From Grimontia celer (lineage in GTDB: Bacteria; Pseudomonadota; Gammaproteobacteria; Enterobacterales; Vibrionaceae): a DNA stretch of 64,000 nucleotides. Shown in pieces: positions 53,759 through 63,714 of the stretch. A model generated the notes under the pieces. The model worked only from the letters and a program-made list of their open reading frames with translations. It did not search any database and was not told where the DNA came from. The stretch lies in NCBI RefSeq assembly GCF_900055185.1, contig NZ_FIZX01000001.1:1116001-1180000 (forward strand). Reading direction: 5' to 3'. Numbering within the stretch: the stretch's first letter is position 1; each line of letters opens with the position of its first letter. The position numbers and the translations under genes were made by a program.

Positions 53759-56700
53759 ATGACCGCGCGTGACCCTATTGTGCCGGTGTTACTTGAGAAG
53801 GTTTATCATCTTATTGCTGAAAAACTGGACAAGACACAACAACCGCTTGTAGAAACTTTGGCAAAAAGGATTTTGGGTCCCATCTCAGATGATGATTTGC
53901 AGGAAAGGAATGAATCCGACCTCTACGGCGCTGTTATCAGCCTGTGGCATCATTTGAACGCTTTCGAACAAGACAAAATTTTCGTTAAAGTTTTTAACCC
54001 TACACTGAGTGGCGACGGATGGCAGTCCACTCACACCATCGTTGAAATCCTCACTCCTGATGCACCATTCCTTGTCGACTCTGTCCGCATGGCGCTCAAC
54101 CGTCTGGACATTGCATCGCACCTTATGCTCAACGGACCTTTGTCTGTAGAGAAAGATGCGAAGGGCAACGTGAAAGCAATCGGTGATGATAAAGGAGTAA
54201 GACAAACTGTCTTCCATCTCGAAATCGACCGTATGCGTTCGAAAAAGGAGATGTCGGCTCTTGAGAAAGAGTTAACTGAAACTCTAACTGACGTTGCGTT
54301 AATCGTTAACGACTGGCAACCGATGCAGGAAAAGATCAAGTCCGTCATCGCATCACTTAAGAAAGACAAACCGCCGGTCAGTAAAGACCTCCAAGAAGAA
54401 GCCGTCGACTTTCTGCAGTGGATTGCGTCTCACAACTTTACCTTTATGGCTTATAAGTATTACGACCTCAAAGCCATAGAGGGTGACCACGAACTGATTG
54501 CTTCGTCTCAACAAGGGTTAGGTCTCGCGAAGAAGCTGGATCCAAAACGTCCTGGTCTCAAGTTATCTGAAATGCCAGAATCCGCCCGTGCGACTGCACT
54601 GCGTAAAGATTTGCTGGTCATTAATAAGGCCAGCAGTAAATCGCGCGTTCACCGTCCTGCATACATGGATTACATCGGTATCAAATGCTTTGATAAGAAG
54701 GGCAATGTTATCGGTGAGCATCGTTTCCATGGTCTCTATGCCTCTTCTGCGTACAACCAGTCAACCACCAGCATTCCTGTTCTGAAGAACAAAGTTCGCC
54801 GGATCCTCGAGATCAGCGGTTACTACGAGGGATCGCACTCGTGGAAGGCATTGGCAAACATCATCGAGAACTTCCCGCGTGATGAACTGTTTCAGGCGAG
54901 CGAGTCTGAAATGCTCGATATCGGTATGGGTATTGTGCAGGTTCAAGACCGTGACATGCTGAGAATCTTTGTGCGCCGTGACCCATTCGGCCGTTTCTTT
55001 TCATGCATGGTTTACGTTTCTCGTGAGCGTTACAACACCGAGTTCCGCCGCGCAACTCAACGTATTTTGGGCAACTACTTTGGTTCAGATCAAGATGTTG
55101 AGTTCAATACTTTCTTCTCTGAAAGTCCGTTGGCGAGAACCCATTACATTGTGCGTGTAGATAACAACAACTTTGACATTGATGTGAAGAAATTGGAGCA
55201 GAATCTGACTGAAGCAGCATCAACGTGGGATGATCGCCTGCAGGAAGCAGTGATTACAACTTTTGGTGAAAACCTGGGTACACCTGTTGCGAAACGCTAC
55301 CTTGGTGCATTCCCTCGTTCTTACAAAGAGGCTATGTTGCCAGGTTCGGCAGTGGCAGATATCGAACGCCTTGAAGGGCTGAGTGAAGAGAAAAAGCTGG
55401 ATATGCTTTTCTACCGTCCTCAGGAAGAACCTCAAGATTCGCGTTCAGTTCGCCTTAAACTGTTCCAGAAAGATGAAGCTATTCACTTGTCAGACGTGAT
55501 GCCAATGCTCGAAAACCTCGGTCTTCGTGTTATTGGTGAAGCGCCATATAAAGTAGAAACCACATCAGGTGATGTTTTCTGGATCCTCGACTTCTCTATG
55601 CTCCACAGTGCTGACAAAGGCTTTGTGCTTTCCGAAGCTCGTGATCGTTTCCAAGATGCCTTCGCAGGTATCTGGCACGGCAAGCTAGAGAACGATGGCT
55701 TCAATCGCTTGGTACTGAATGCTGGCTTGAGTGGTCGCGAAGTTACGATCCTACGTTCTTATGCGCGTTACATGCGTCAGGTCGCGTTCCCTTTCAGTCA
55801 GTCATACATCGAAGAGACACTGGCTTCCCATGCGGACTTGGCTCAGTTGTTGGTTCAGCTATTCAGTAAGCGATTCAATCCGAACAAGAATAGCGAAAAA
55901 GAACAAAAGCAAATCATCGGCAAGATCGAGGAAGAGCTGGAGCAGGTTGAGAGTCTGGATGATGACCGTATTATTCGTCGCTACATGGAAATGATTCTGG
56001 CGACGCTTCGTACGAACTTCTATCAGAAAGACAAAGAAACAGGCGAGTGTAAAGATTACCTGTCTCTGAAACTTCAGCCTTCCAACATCCCTGAAATTCC
56101 TAAGCCAGTACCTTTCTTCGAGATCTTTGTGTACTCGCCAGACATTGAGGGTGTTCACCTTCGTGGTGGTAAAGTTGCACGCGGTGGCCTGCGTTGGTCC
56201 GACCGTCAGGAAGACTTTCGTACAGAAGTACTTGGCCTGGTGAAAGCACAGCAGGTTAAGAACACCGTTATCGTACCCGTTGGTGCCAAAGGTGGCTTTG
56301 TCTGTAAGAAGCAGCATTCATTGAGCGGTCGTGATGAGATTTTCGCTGAAGGTCAGCGTTGCTACCGCATGTTTATCCGTGGTCTGCTTGATATTACTGA
56401 CAACATCGTTGAAGGAGAGCTGACGCCGCCAGTGAACGTTGTTCGTCATGATGAAGACGACCCGTATTTGGTTGTTGCAGCGGACAAAGGTACAGCGACG
56501 TTCTCAGATCTCGCGAACTCTGTATCAGAAGAATATAACTTCTGGTTGGGTGATGCATTTGCATCTGGTGGTTCAAACGGTTACGACCATAAAGCCATGG
56601 GTATCACGGCGAAAGGTGGTTGGGAATCTGTGAAACGCCACTTCCGCGAAATAGGTATCGATTGCCAGGAAACTGATTTCACTTGTGTGGCAGTGGGCGA

Positions 56701-58576
56701 CATGGCGGGTGATGTATTCGGTAACGGTATGTTGTTGTCTAAACACATCAAACTACTTTCTGCATTCAACCACCTACACATCTTCATCGATCCTAACCCG
56801 GATTCAGCGAAATCTTGGGTAGAACGTGATCGTCTATTCAAGCTGCCACGTTCAAGCTGGGAAGATTACAATCCCAAGTTGATCTCGAAGGGCGGTGGTG
56901 TGTTCTCGCGTAAAGCGAAATCTATCGAGCTGACACCTGAAATCCAGAAAATGCTGGGCGTTCGCAAACAAACTATGACGCCTAACGAGTTGATCAAACA
57001 GATCCTGAAAACAAATGTGGATCTGTTCTGGAACGGTGGTATCGGTACTTATACCAAAGCAGAATCTGAAACTCATACTGATGTTGGTGACCGCGCGAAC
57101 GACGCATTACGTGTTAACGGAAATGAGTTGGGTGCCCGTATTGTCGGCGAGGGTGGTAACCTGGGTATGACGCAACTTGGTCGTATCGAATACGCGATGA
57201 ATGGTGGCCGAGTTAATACTGACTTTATTGATAACGTCGGCGGCGTAGACTGTTCGGACAATGAAGTTAACATCAAGATCTTGCTAAATGGTCTGGTGGC
57301 AGCGGGGGATCTGACATACAAGCAACGCAATGAGCTACTTGAGCGTATGGAAGATGAAGTTTCTGACATCGTGCTCGATGATGCTTATTGCCAGAGTGAA
57401 TCTATCTCTGTCACATCCGAGCAGCAGGCTTCCTTGCTCAAAGAGCAGATCCGCTTTATCCATTACCTGGAAAAAGATGGCAAACTCGATCGTGCGCTGG
57501 AATACCTGCCAGACGATGAAACACTCGCCGAGCGTCAACTGCGAGGTGTCGGGCTGACCCGTCCTGAAATCGCGGTGCTTGTGGCGTATGGCAAGATGGT
57601 ACTGAAAGAACAACTGGTGATTGAACAAATCACTGAAGATCCTCACTTCGGTAAACTATTGCCAGCCTATTTCCCACAAGAGTTACAACGTAACTATCGC
57701 GATGCGATGGAAACGCACCCTCTACGTGGCGAAATTATTGCAACCAGCCTGGCAAACCAAATGTCGAATGACATGGGCTTTAACTTCGTAACCCGAATGC
57801 AAGATGAAACCGGCGCTAGCGTCGGAGACATTGCTGCGGCTTACGCGATAGCCCGTGAAGTGTTCGATTTCGGTCAGACGTTTGAAGAAGTTCGCGCGCT
57901 GGATAACAAACTTCCTGCTCAGGTTCAGTATGCAGTGATGTATCGCTGCAGACGAATGATGCGCCGTACCACCCGTTGGATTCTGCGCAATCCAATGAAA
58001 GGTAAGGGGCTTGAAGAACAAGTGGCATTCTACAAACCTGCGGTTAAGAACCTGGCGGATAACCTTGAGAAATATCTGGTTCCAGCAGAAATCAAAGAGC
58101 ACGAAGAACAAGCGGAAGAATACATTATTCAGGGTGTGCCAAAAGACATCTCTAATAAAGTTGCCCGCTTGACCAGCCTGTATGCAGGTTTGGATTTGGC
58201 TCAGGTTTCGGATCAGATGAAGAAACCATTCGACGTGGTTGCCCGTTTGTACTTTGTATTGGGTGACACACTGTCGTTGCACTGGTTCCTCAAGCAAATC
58301 ACTAACCAACCAGTGGAAAACCACTGGCAAGCGTTGGCTCGAGCATCATTCCGTGAAGATCTGGATTGGCAGCAACGTATGTTGACTGCGCACATCCTTG
58401 AAGGAATGAACAAAGGCGAGAGTGCAGAGCTTGGTTTAGAAGCGTGGATGGTTGAGCATGCAGTGAGTTTAGGTCGTTGGGAAAGTATTGTTGCTGAGTT
58501 TAAAGTCGGCTCCGCCCACGAATTTGCTAAATTCTCCGTTGCATTGCGGGAACTTACGCTTTTAAATTTGAATTAA
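53759..58576 (+). CDS. gdhB: NAD-specific glutamate dehydrogenase, large (180 kDa) class
   Basis: 1605 residues, the size of the large NAD-GDH class. Long N-terminal regulatory region with ACT-like segments; catalytic GDH domain from about residue 720 to 1220, with GGKVARGGLRWSDR and PVGAKGGFVCKK (active-site Lys); NAD fold with VGDMAGDVFGNGM; helical C-terminal domain. It deaminates glutamate to 2-oxoglutarate, a catabolic role. ATG 53759 is preceded by GGAG. It lies between the DUF2835 gene and pyrD and ends at its own terminator. Confidence 0.95.
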   Translation: MTARDPIVPVLLEKVYHLIAEKLDKTQQPLVETLAKRILGPISDDDLQERNESDLYGAVISLWHHLNAFEQDKIFVKVFNPTLSGDGWQSTHTIVEILTPDAPFLVDSVRMALNRLDIASHLMLNGPLSVEKDAKGNVKAIGDDKGVRQTVFHLEIDRMRSKKEMSALEKELTETLTDVALIVNDWQPMQEKIKSVIASLKKDKPPVSKDLQEEAVDFLQWIASHNFTFMAYKYYDLKAIEGDHELIASSQQGLGLAKKLDPKRPGLKLSEMPESARATALRKDLLVINKASSKSRVHRPAYMDYIGIKCFDKKGNVIGEHRFHGLYASSAYNQSTTSIPVLKNKVRRILEISGYYEGSHSWKALANIIENFPRDELFQASESEMLDIGMGIVQVQDRDMLRIFVRRDPFGRFFSCMVYVSRERYNTEFRRATQRILGNYFGSDQDVEFNTFFSESPLARTHYIVRVDNNNFDIDVKKLEQNLTEAASTWDDRLQEAVITTFGENLGTPVAKRYLGAFPRSYKEAMLPGSAVADIERLEGLSEEKKLDMLFYRPQEEPQDSRSVRLKLFQKDEAIHLSDVMPMLENLGLRVIGEAPYKVETTSGDVFWILDFSMLHSADKGFVLSEARDRFQDAFAGIWHGKLENDGFNRLVLNAGLSGREVTILRSYARYMRQVAFPFSQSYIEETLASHADLAQLLVQLFSKRFNPNKNSEKEQKQIIGKIEEELEQVESLDDDRIIRRYMEMILATLRTNFYQKDKETGECKDYLSLKLQPSNIPEIPKPVPFFEIFVYSPDIEGVHLRGGKVARGGLRWSDRQEDFRTEVLGLVKAQQVKNTVIVPVGAKGGFVCKKQHSLSGRDEIFAEGQRCYRMFIRGLLDITDNIVEGELTPPVNVVRHDEDDPYLVVAADKGTATFSDLANSVSEEYNFWLGDAFASGGSNGYDHKAMGITAKGGWESVKRHFREIGIDCQETDFTCVAVGDMAGDVFGNGMLLSKHIKLLSAFNHLHIFIDPNPDSAKSWVERDRLFKLPRSSWEDYNPKLISKGGGVFSRKAKSIELTPEIQKMLGVRKQTMTPNELIKQILKTNVDLFWNGGIGTYTKAESETHTDVGDRANDALRVNGNELGARIVGEGGNLGMTQLGRIEYAMNGGRVNTDFIDNVGGVDCSDNEVNIKILLNGLVAAGDLTYKQRNELLERMEDEVSDIVLDDAYCQSESISVTSEQQASLLKEQIRFIHYLEKDGKLDRALEYLPDDETLAERQLRGVGLTRPEIAVLVAYGKMVLKEQLVIEQITEDPHFGKLLPAYFPQELQRNYRDAMETHPLRGEIIATSLANQMSNDMGFNFVTRMQDETGASVGDIAAAYAIAREVFDFGQTFEEVRALDNKLPAQVQYAVMYRCRRMMRRTTRWILRNPMKGKGLEEQVAFYKPAVKNLADNLEKYLVPAEIKEHEEQAEEYIIQGVPKDISNKVARLTSLYAGLDLAQVSDQMKKPFDVVARLYFVLGDTLSLHWFLKQITNQPVENHWQALARASFREDLDWQQRMLTAHILEGMNKGESAELGLEAWMVEHAVSLGRWESIVAEFKVGSAHEFAKFSVALRELTLLNLN

Positions 58577-58598
58577 GTCGATAAAGCGTTAATAATAC

Positions 58599-58625
58599 AG
58601 CCCCGTTTATTCGGGGCTTTTTTTT
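58599..58625 (+). terminator. gdhB terminator
   Basis: AGCCCCG-TTTATT-CGGGGCT then seven T; the pyrD Shine-Dalgarno GGAGG begins at the next base. Confidence 0.92.
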
Positions 58626-58634
58626 GGAGGTTAC

Positions 58635-59645
58635 ATGATGTACCGCCTCGCCAGATCGGCAATTTTTCAGTTGGATCCAGAACATGCTCATGATCTGGCA
58701 ATGAAGAACTTATCTCGTTTCACCGGCACTCCTCTCGATATCTTTTATCGTCAGCATCTTCCTCCTCGTCCTGTTCAAGTCATGGGACTGCATTTCAAAA
58801 ACCCAGTTGGCCTAGCGGCCGGCCTTGATAAAAACGGCGAATGTATTGATGCATTTGGCGCAATGGGGTTTGGCTTCGTTGAAGTAGGGACGGTAACACC
58901 GCGCCCACAGGATGGTAACGACAAGCCGCGTTTGTTCCGCGTTCTTCCTGCTGAAGGCATTATCAATCGCATGGGTTTCAACAACCATGGTGTTGATGCG
59001 CTGGTGGAGAATGTAAAGAAGGCCAAGTACGAAGGTATCATTGGCATCAACATTGGTAAGAACAAAGACACGCCATTAGAAAATGGTAAAGACGATTACC
59101 TTATCTGTATGGACAAAGTCTATGACCATGCAGGGTACATCGCGGTAAACATTTCTTCGCCAAACACGCCAGGACTTCGTTCGCTGCAATATGGTGAAGC
59201 GTTGGATGATCTGCTTTCTTCTCTGAAAGAGCGTCAGAACAAACTGGCTGAAGAGAAGGGCAAGTATGTACCTCTCGCACTGAAGATTGCACCAGATATG
59301 ACGGAAGAAGAATTAGTCCAAGTCGCTGACTCTTTAGTTCGTCATGGTATTGATGGTGTGATTGCGACTAACACGACACTTGACCGCTCTTTGGTAGAAG
59401 GCATGCCACATGCACACGAAGCGGGTGGTTTGAGTGGCCGACCTGTTCAGAATAAGAGCACTGAAGTGATTCGTCGTCTGCATCAGGAACTGAATGGCAA
59501 ACTGCCAATCATCGGTGTTGGCGGTGTTGACTCTGTGATGGCGGCAAAAGAGAAGATGATGGCAGGTGCGGAACTTGTTCAGGTTTACTCTGGATTCATC
59601 TATCACGGGCCGCGTTTAGTGAAAGATATAGTTCGAAATATTTAA
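58635..59645 (+). CDS. pyrD: Dihydroorotate dehydrogenase (quinone), class 2
   Basis: 336 residues, same length as E. coli PyrD. It oxidises dihydroorotate to orotate at the membrane, passing electrons to quinone through FMN. The N-terminal amphipathic helices ([20 protein letters not shown]) form the membrane and quinone site. FMN and substrate motifs are [31 protein letters not shown] and the catalytic-Ser loop [11 protein letters not shown] (about 172-182). ATG 58635 with GGAGG four bases upstream; ATG 58638 is adjacent. Confidence 0.95.
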   Translation: MMYRLARSAIFQLDPEHAHDLAMKNLSRFTGTPLDIFYRQHLPPRPVQVMGLHFKNPVGLAAGLDKNGECIDAFGAMGFGFVEVGTVTPRPQDGNDKPRLFRVLPAEGIINRMGFNNHGVDALVENVKKAKYEGIIGINIGKNKDTPLENGKDDYLICMDKVYDHAGYIAVNISSPNTPGLRSLQYGEALDDLLSSLKERQNKLAEEKGKYVPLALKIAPDMTEEELVQVADSLVRHGIDGVIATNTTLDRSLVEGMPHAHEAGGLSGRPVQNKSTEVIRRLHQELNGKLPIIGVGGVDSVMAAKEKMMAGAELVQVYSGFIYHGPRLVKDIVRNI

Positions 59646-59672
59646 GCTGAAAAATTAAGTAATTTGAAAGAG

Positions 59673-59701
59673 AAGGGGAATTTGTTTCCCCTTTTTTTTT
59701 A
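59673..59701 (+). terminator. pyrD terminator
   Basis: AAGGGGAA-TTTGT-TTCCCCTT followed by about seven T. Confidence 0.9.
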
Positions 59702-59786
59702 TCTCCTGCCGATTACACTTCTCCGAAAGCACCTTTAATTTCGATGGTCACGGACCGAATCTCAAGTTGTCGCAGGAGCGAAAACG

Positions 59787-60335
59787 ATGTTGAAGCCAAA
59801 TAACGCGTGGAAGTGGTACTTCGATTCCGAAGCTCAAACGCTGATGCTGGATTTGGGTCAGGAGATGGTTTTCCGGGTTGCCATTGAAAGAAAGCACCTC
59901 ATCCCCGATGCGTTTGTTGATACCCCATTTTCAGTCGACGACGCATCACTCTTTCAAGCTTACTCTGATGCAGTAAGTGTTCTACCTATAACTGGCCCTA
60001 GAAAGGCCGAACTCGTTTTGAACGCAGTGGCAGCAAAACGCTTCCATAAACCGCTTCTACCTAAAAGCTGGTTTTTTCAGGCCCAGGAAGGGAACCTCTC
60101 TCCAGAACTAGGTTCCATCATTGAACTGAAAACCGAATACGGCAGCGAAGCTTTCTTGGTGATTGAAAACGCTGGCTGCGCATCCTTGTGCATGCATGCT
60201 AGCGAAACACCGCTTACGCTGAACGACACTAAAAATATGCGGTTTTGCGAAGCTATAAAAGTAATGAATGACCGGTTATCGACATACCAACAGCAATACG
60301 ATAGCGGCAGTGGTCATTATGCGTTAGTGGGCTGA
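59787..60335 (+). CDS. zapC: Cell division protein ZapC
   Basis: 182 residues. ZapC bundles FtsZ filaments at the division ring in gammaproteobacteria. The N-terminal WKWYFDSEAQTLMLDLGQEMVFR and the RFCEAIKVMNDRL near the C-terminus are characteristic. ATG 59787 with AGGAG upstream. It follows pyrD as in E. coli, but with its own terminator on each side. The stop codon lies in the stem of the downstream hairpin. Confidence 0.92.
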   Translation: MLKPNNAWKWYFDSEAQTLMLDLGQEMVFRVAIERKHLIPDAFVDTPFSVDDASLFQAYSDAVSVLPITGPRKAELVLNAVAAKRFHKPLLPKSWFFQAQEGNLSPELGSIIELKTEYGSEAFLVIENAGCASLCMHASETPLTLNDTKNMRFCEAIKVMNDRLSTYQQQYDSGSGHYALVG

Positions 60336-60372
60336 TAGAGCGGCTTCTATCAGCCCCATTTTCTTTCTTATC
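60329..60372 (+). terminator. zapC terminator
   Basis: A perfect 11-bp stem GGGCTGATAGA / TCTATCAGCCC with a 6-nt loop, followed by CATTTTCTTTCTT. The zapC stop codon is inside the stem. Confidence 0.8.
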
Positions 60373-61041
60373 ATATCTACCTATTTATTCTCGTTCCGAT
60401 ACTTTATTCCTGAGTTGTGCTTTTGGCATTCGCTGTAAAGCCATTGGAGTTTAGCGTGTCCATTCTGTCTACCTACTTACACCTCTTTTGATAGATCCCA
60501 CCATTGTACTCCCGTTCACTTGCGACCAATTAATCGTCCAAAGATGAGCATCAATATAGGCAATGAAAAGGGCATGAGTTAAAGCACGTTTTCACACAAA
60601 ATTGCTTTCAAAAACGCCGAGCCTGGTGCTCATCATTCTCAAATTTATTGCTAAATTTTCTGACAGTGAAGGTAAGAAAAGTGCCCGCGACAGTCAGAAA
60701 ATAGTGCCTCTGCATGTAGTACGTATAGTGATTAATGTCACATAAATAGATTCTATCTGCTGTATTTTTACTCTTTGTTTATCCCTCAATTACGTCAAAT
60801 TTAGTTCAAATTCATAAACGACATAGAGGCCATTTCCTCTTTTTAGCGCGGTATTCTGAGTAAATCTGGCTTCTGGTATATACCAGATATTATGGATTTA
60901 TTTAGTTTCCCATTCGGAAAGAGTGTTCCAGATTTCGATAAACTAAGCCCTTTATTTAATTAGCTCTGTGGATAAGTATGTGCTTACTTCTTATTCCAAA
61001 AACAGCAGAATAGTTGGCATTGTTTGAGCTAGGAGGGCGGC
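60373..61041. other. Long non-coding stretch between zapC and rlmL
   Basis: Nearly 670 bp with no credible reading frame in a chromosome where most gaps are under 350 bp. It contains a 10-bp inverted repeat (60655-60664 / 60693-60702) with a 28-nt loop and a 16-bp perfect palindrome (60872-60887). No tRNA fold or clear sRNA terminator was recognised. Confidence 0.5.
60872..60887. promoter_or_regulatory. 16-bp perfect palindrome, possible operator
   Basis: TCTGGTATATACCAGA, fully self-complementary and isolated in the non-coding stretch. The regulator is unknown. Confidence 0.4.
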
Positions 61042-61122
61042 ATGATTGGCTTGAGTGCTAATGTTTCCATGTGGAAACGTAATTTCTCATTGTGGGTAAG
61101 TGATTTGATAGAGGTTACTTGA
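61042..61122 (+). CDS. Candidate 26-residue small protein
   Basis: ATG 61042 is preceded at four to five bases by a strong Shine-Dalgarno AGGAGGG, and the frame runs 26 codons (MIGLSANVSMWKRNFSLWVSDLIEVT) to TGA. The peptide has a basic patch followed by an amphipathic stretch. The only support is the ribosome binding site and its position in a large gap. A 7-bp inverted repeat (GTTTCCA / TGGAAAC) lies within it. It may be chance. Confidence 0.25.
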   Translation: MIGLSANVSMWKRNFSLWVSDLIEVT

Positions 61123-61327
61123 TGCTGTACGGGAGATGCATGCACTTGACCAATCGCCTTCTTTGGAGAAATCGAAATCTGTAGGAACCGAGTTGATTTG
61201 ATGAGCCATAGTGCTTGAACGACGAAGTTTGTTATCAAGGAAAATAGTGAGATAAATCACCCTTGATAGAGCGTTGACGTCTGAATTCGTTTATAATCGC
61301 GCGCAACATTCCTCAGAATCCATATCC

Positions 61328-63460
61328 ATGAATCAATATTTAGCAATTACCTCCCGCGGTTTAGAAAACCTGTTAGCAGAAGAACTCGAAAAGCTGGGTG
61401 CCAGCAGCGTGAAAGCTGTGAGTGCTGGTGTACGCTTCCGCGCGGATGAGAAAACTCTTTACACGTGCTGTTTATGGAGCCGCACGGCGTCACGTTTCAT
61501 TCTTGTTCTGGGTGAATTCGCTGTACGTGACGACATGGACCTGTATCTGGGCGCTTCGGCTATTAACTGGCCGCAGTATTTCAGTGAGAGAAAACGTATC
61601 GCAGTTGATTTCAATGGTACAAACCGAGAAATCCGAAATAGCCAATATGGCGCGTTGAAAGTCAAAGATGCGATTGTTGACCGTTTCGTGAAAGCGGATT
61701 TGGATCGTCCCAGCATCGACCGTGAGCAGCCAGATCTGCGGATTCACATGCGCCTTTCTAAAGAGCAAGGCCTATTGGGTATCGATATGGTGGGTTCTGG
61801 CTTGCACCAACGCGGCTATCGCACAGAATCTGGTGCCGCACCGCTTCGTGAAACCAACGCTGCAGCATTGGTCATGAAAAGTGGCTGGACCTTTGACAAG
61901 CCTTTGCTGGACCCAATGTGTGGTTCGGGAACCTTGCTGATCGAAGCGGCAATGATGGCTGCAGAAGTAGCGCCTGGCCTAAAACGCAAGCGTTGGGGTT
62001 TTGAGGCGCTTAAATCGTTCAATCGTGAAGAGTGGATGGAAGTGCACGCAGAAGTGACTTTCAAATCAAAGAAAGGCCCTGCGAAGTGCGAAAGTCAGTT
62101 TTTCGGTTTCGATAATGACCGTCGTGTTCTGGAAACGGCTAAAGCAAACGCCCGTCGTGCTGGCGTAGCTGACCTGATTCAGTTTGAGTTAGGTGACGCA
62201 GCGGAACTGATGCGACCAGAAGGCTTCGGAGAGGGCAATATCATCTGTAACCCTCCATACGGTGAGCGTCTGGGGACTACGCCAGGTCTTATCGCGCTAT
62301 ACACTCAGCTTGGCGTTCAATTGAAAAGCCAATTTAAAGGCTCTATAGCATCCATCTACTCGGGTTCTGACGAGTTGCTGAGCTGCTTGCGCATGCGAGC
62401 TGATAATACTTACAAGCTTCGTAATGGCGCGCTTGATTGTGTGATGAAGACTTATCACATCACCGCTCGCGGTGAGGTGACAACGTCACAGGGTGAGCCA
62501 GCGCCGGTCGCAGATGTTGCGCCTGAATTCACCAACCGTCTTCGCAAAAACATTAAGAAACTGGATAAATGGGCGAAACAACAAGGTGTTGAATGTTACC
62601 GTCTATACGATTCAGACCTGCCTGAGTATAACGCGGCGATAGACCGCTACAGCGACAACATTGTTATTCAGGAATATGCGCCACCTAAAACCGTTCCAGA
62701 AGAGAAAGCACGTCGTCGTCTGCTGGACATGGTTCGCGCAACCATCGCTGTAACTGGCGTGAATGCCAACAATGTGGTTCTGAAAACCCGAGAGAAGCAG
62801 AAAGGTACCAACCAGTACGAGAAGTTAGGTGAAGCCAAGCGCTTTATGAAGGTTCATGAGTACGGTGTGACGCTGGAAGTGAATCTCTATGATTATCTCG
62901 ATACGGGTCTGTTTCTGGATCACCGCTATACACGCAAAATGTTGGGTGAAAAAGCGAAAGGTAAAGATTTCCTCAACCTGTTTGCTTACACCGGTACAGC
63001 GACCGTTCACGCGGCTGTAGGTGGTGCTAAATCTACGACAACGGTAGATATGTCGAAGACCTATCTTGCTTGGGCAGAGCGCAACATGAAGCTTAACGGC
63101 AAAGTAGGGCGCCAGCACATGTTTGAGCAAGCTGACTGTTTGAAGTGGCTGTCGTTGGCAAAAGGCCAATATGATCTGATTTTTATCGATCCGCCGACCT
63201 TCTCTAATTCTAAGCGAATGCTCGATACGTTTGATGTCCAACGTGATCACATCAAACTGATGACAGAGCTTAAGCGCCTGCTACGTGAAGGCGGAGAAAT
63301 CGTCTTCTCTAACAACAAGCGTAACTTCAAAATGGATGTTGACGCGTTGGCAGAGCTGGGCCTTCAAGCTCTGAACATCACAAACCGCTCAATCCCGATG
63401 GACTTTGAGCGTAACAAACAGATTCACAACTGTTGGATTATCACACACAAGGAAGGTTAA
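61328..63460 (+). CDS. rlmL: Bifunctional 23S rRNA (guanine-2445-N2 / guanine-2069-N7)-methyltransferase
   Basis: 710 residues from ATG 61328 ([13 protein letters not shown]), close to E. coli RlmKL (702). A THUMP domain (~40-155) precedes the first methyltransferase, which has [14 protein letters not shown] and the N2-guanine motif NPPYGERLG. The second Rossmann methyltransferase (~500-705) has [14 protein letters not shown] and IDPPTFSNS. It methylates G2445 (RlmL part) and G2069 (RlmK part) of 23S rRNA. The stop codon overlaps the start of the glutaredoxin-like gene by one base. Confidence 0.94.
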   Translation: MNQYLAITSRGLENLLAEELEKLGASSVKAVSAGVRFRADEKTLYTCCLWSRTASRFILVLGEFAVRDDMDLYLGASAINWPQYFSERKRIAVDFNGTNREIRNSQYGALKVKDAIVDRFVKADLDRPSIDREQPDLRIHMRLSKEQGLLGIDMVGSGLHQRGYRTESGAAPLRETNAAALVMKSGWTFDKPLLDPMCGSGTLLIEAAMMAAEVAPGLKRKRWGFEALKSFNREEWMEVHAEVTFKSKKGPAKCESQFFGFDNDRRVLETAKANARRAGVADLIQFELGDAAELMRPEGFGEGNIICNPPYGERLGTTPGLIALYTQLGVQLKSQFKGSIASIYSGSDELLSCLRMRADNTYKLRNGALDCVMKTYHITARGEVTTSQGEPAPVADVAPEFTNRLRKNIKKLDKWAKQQGVECYRLYDSDLPEYNAAIDRYSDNIVIQEYAPPKTVPEEKARRRLLDMVRATIAVTGVNANNVVLKTREKQKGTNQYEKLGEAKRFMKVHEYGVTLEVNLYDYLDTGLFLDHRYTRKMLGEKAKGKDFLNLFAYTGTATVHAAVGGAKSTTTVDMSKTYLAWAERNMKLNGKVGRQHMFEQADCLKWLSLAKGQYDLIFIDPPTFSNSKRMLDTFDVQRDHIKLMTELKRLLREGGEIVFSNNKRNFKMDVDALAELGLQALNITNRSIPMDFERNKQIHNCWIITHKEG

Positions 63461-63714
63461 TGGCCTTAATCCTCTACAGCACGGAAGGGTGTCACTTATG
63501 TGAAGAGGCATTGGCGCTATATCAGGCAGCGGGTAAAACCGCTGCCTTGCGCGTTGTAGACATAGCGTTTGATGACGCACTGTTTAAGCGTTACGGCGTC
63601 ACTATTCCGGTGCTTTCTCTCCAAAATAATGACGGCTCAGTCGACGATGAACTGGGCTGGCCATTCGATTCTTCAGCTTTAAACATTTGGTTAGTAAAAC
63701 ATGGCATTGATTAA
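63460..63714 (+). CDS. Glutaredoxin-like family protein
   Basis: 84 residues from ATG 63460, which shares a base with the rlmL stop; AAGGAAGG precedes it. The thioredoxin-fold N-terminus LILYSTEGCHLCEEAL carries the CxxC redox motif (Cys12, Cys15), and TIPVLSL supplies the cis-Pro. It matches the DUF836/YruB-like small glutaredoxin family found between rlmL and uup in vibrios. Its last 14 bp overlap uup, so rlmL, this gene and uup form a tight operon. Confidence 0.85.
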   Translation: MALILYSTEGCHLCEEALALYQAAGKTAALRVVDIAFDDALFKRYGVTIPVLSLQNNDGSVDDELGWPFDSSALNIWLVKHGID

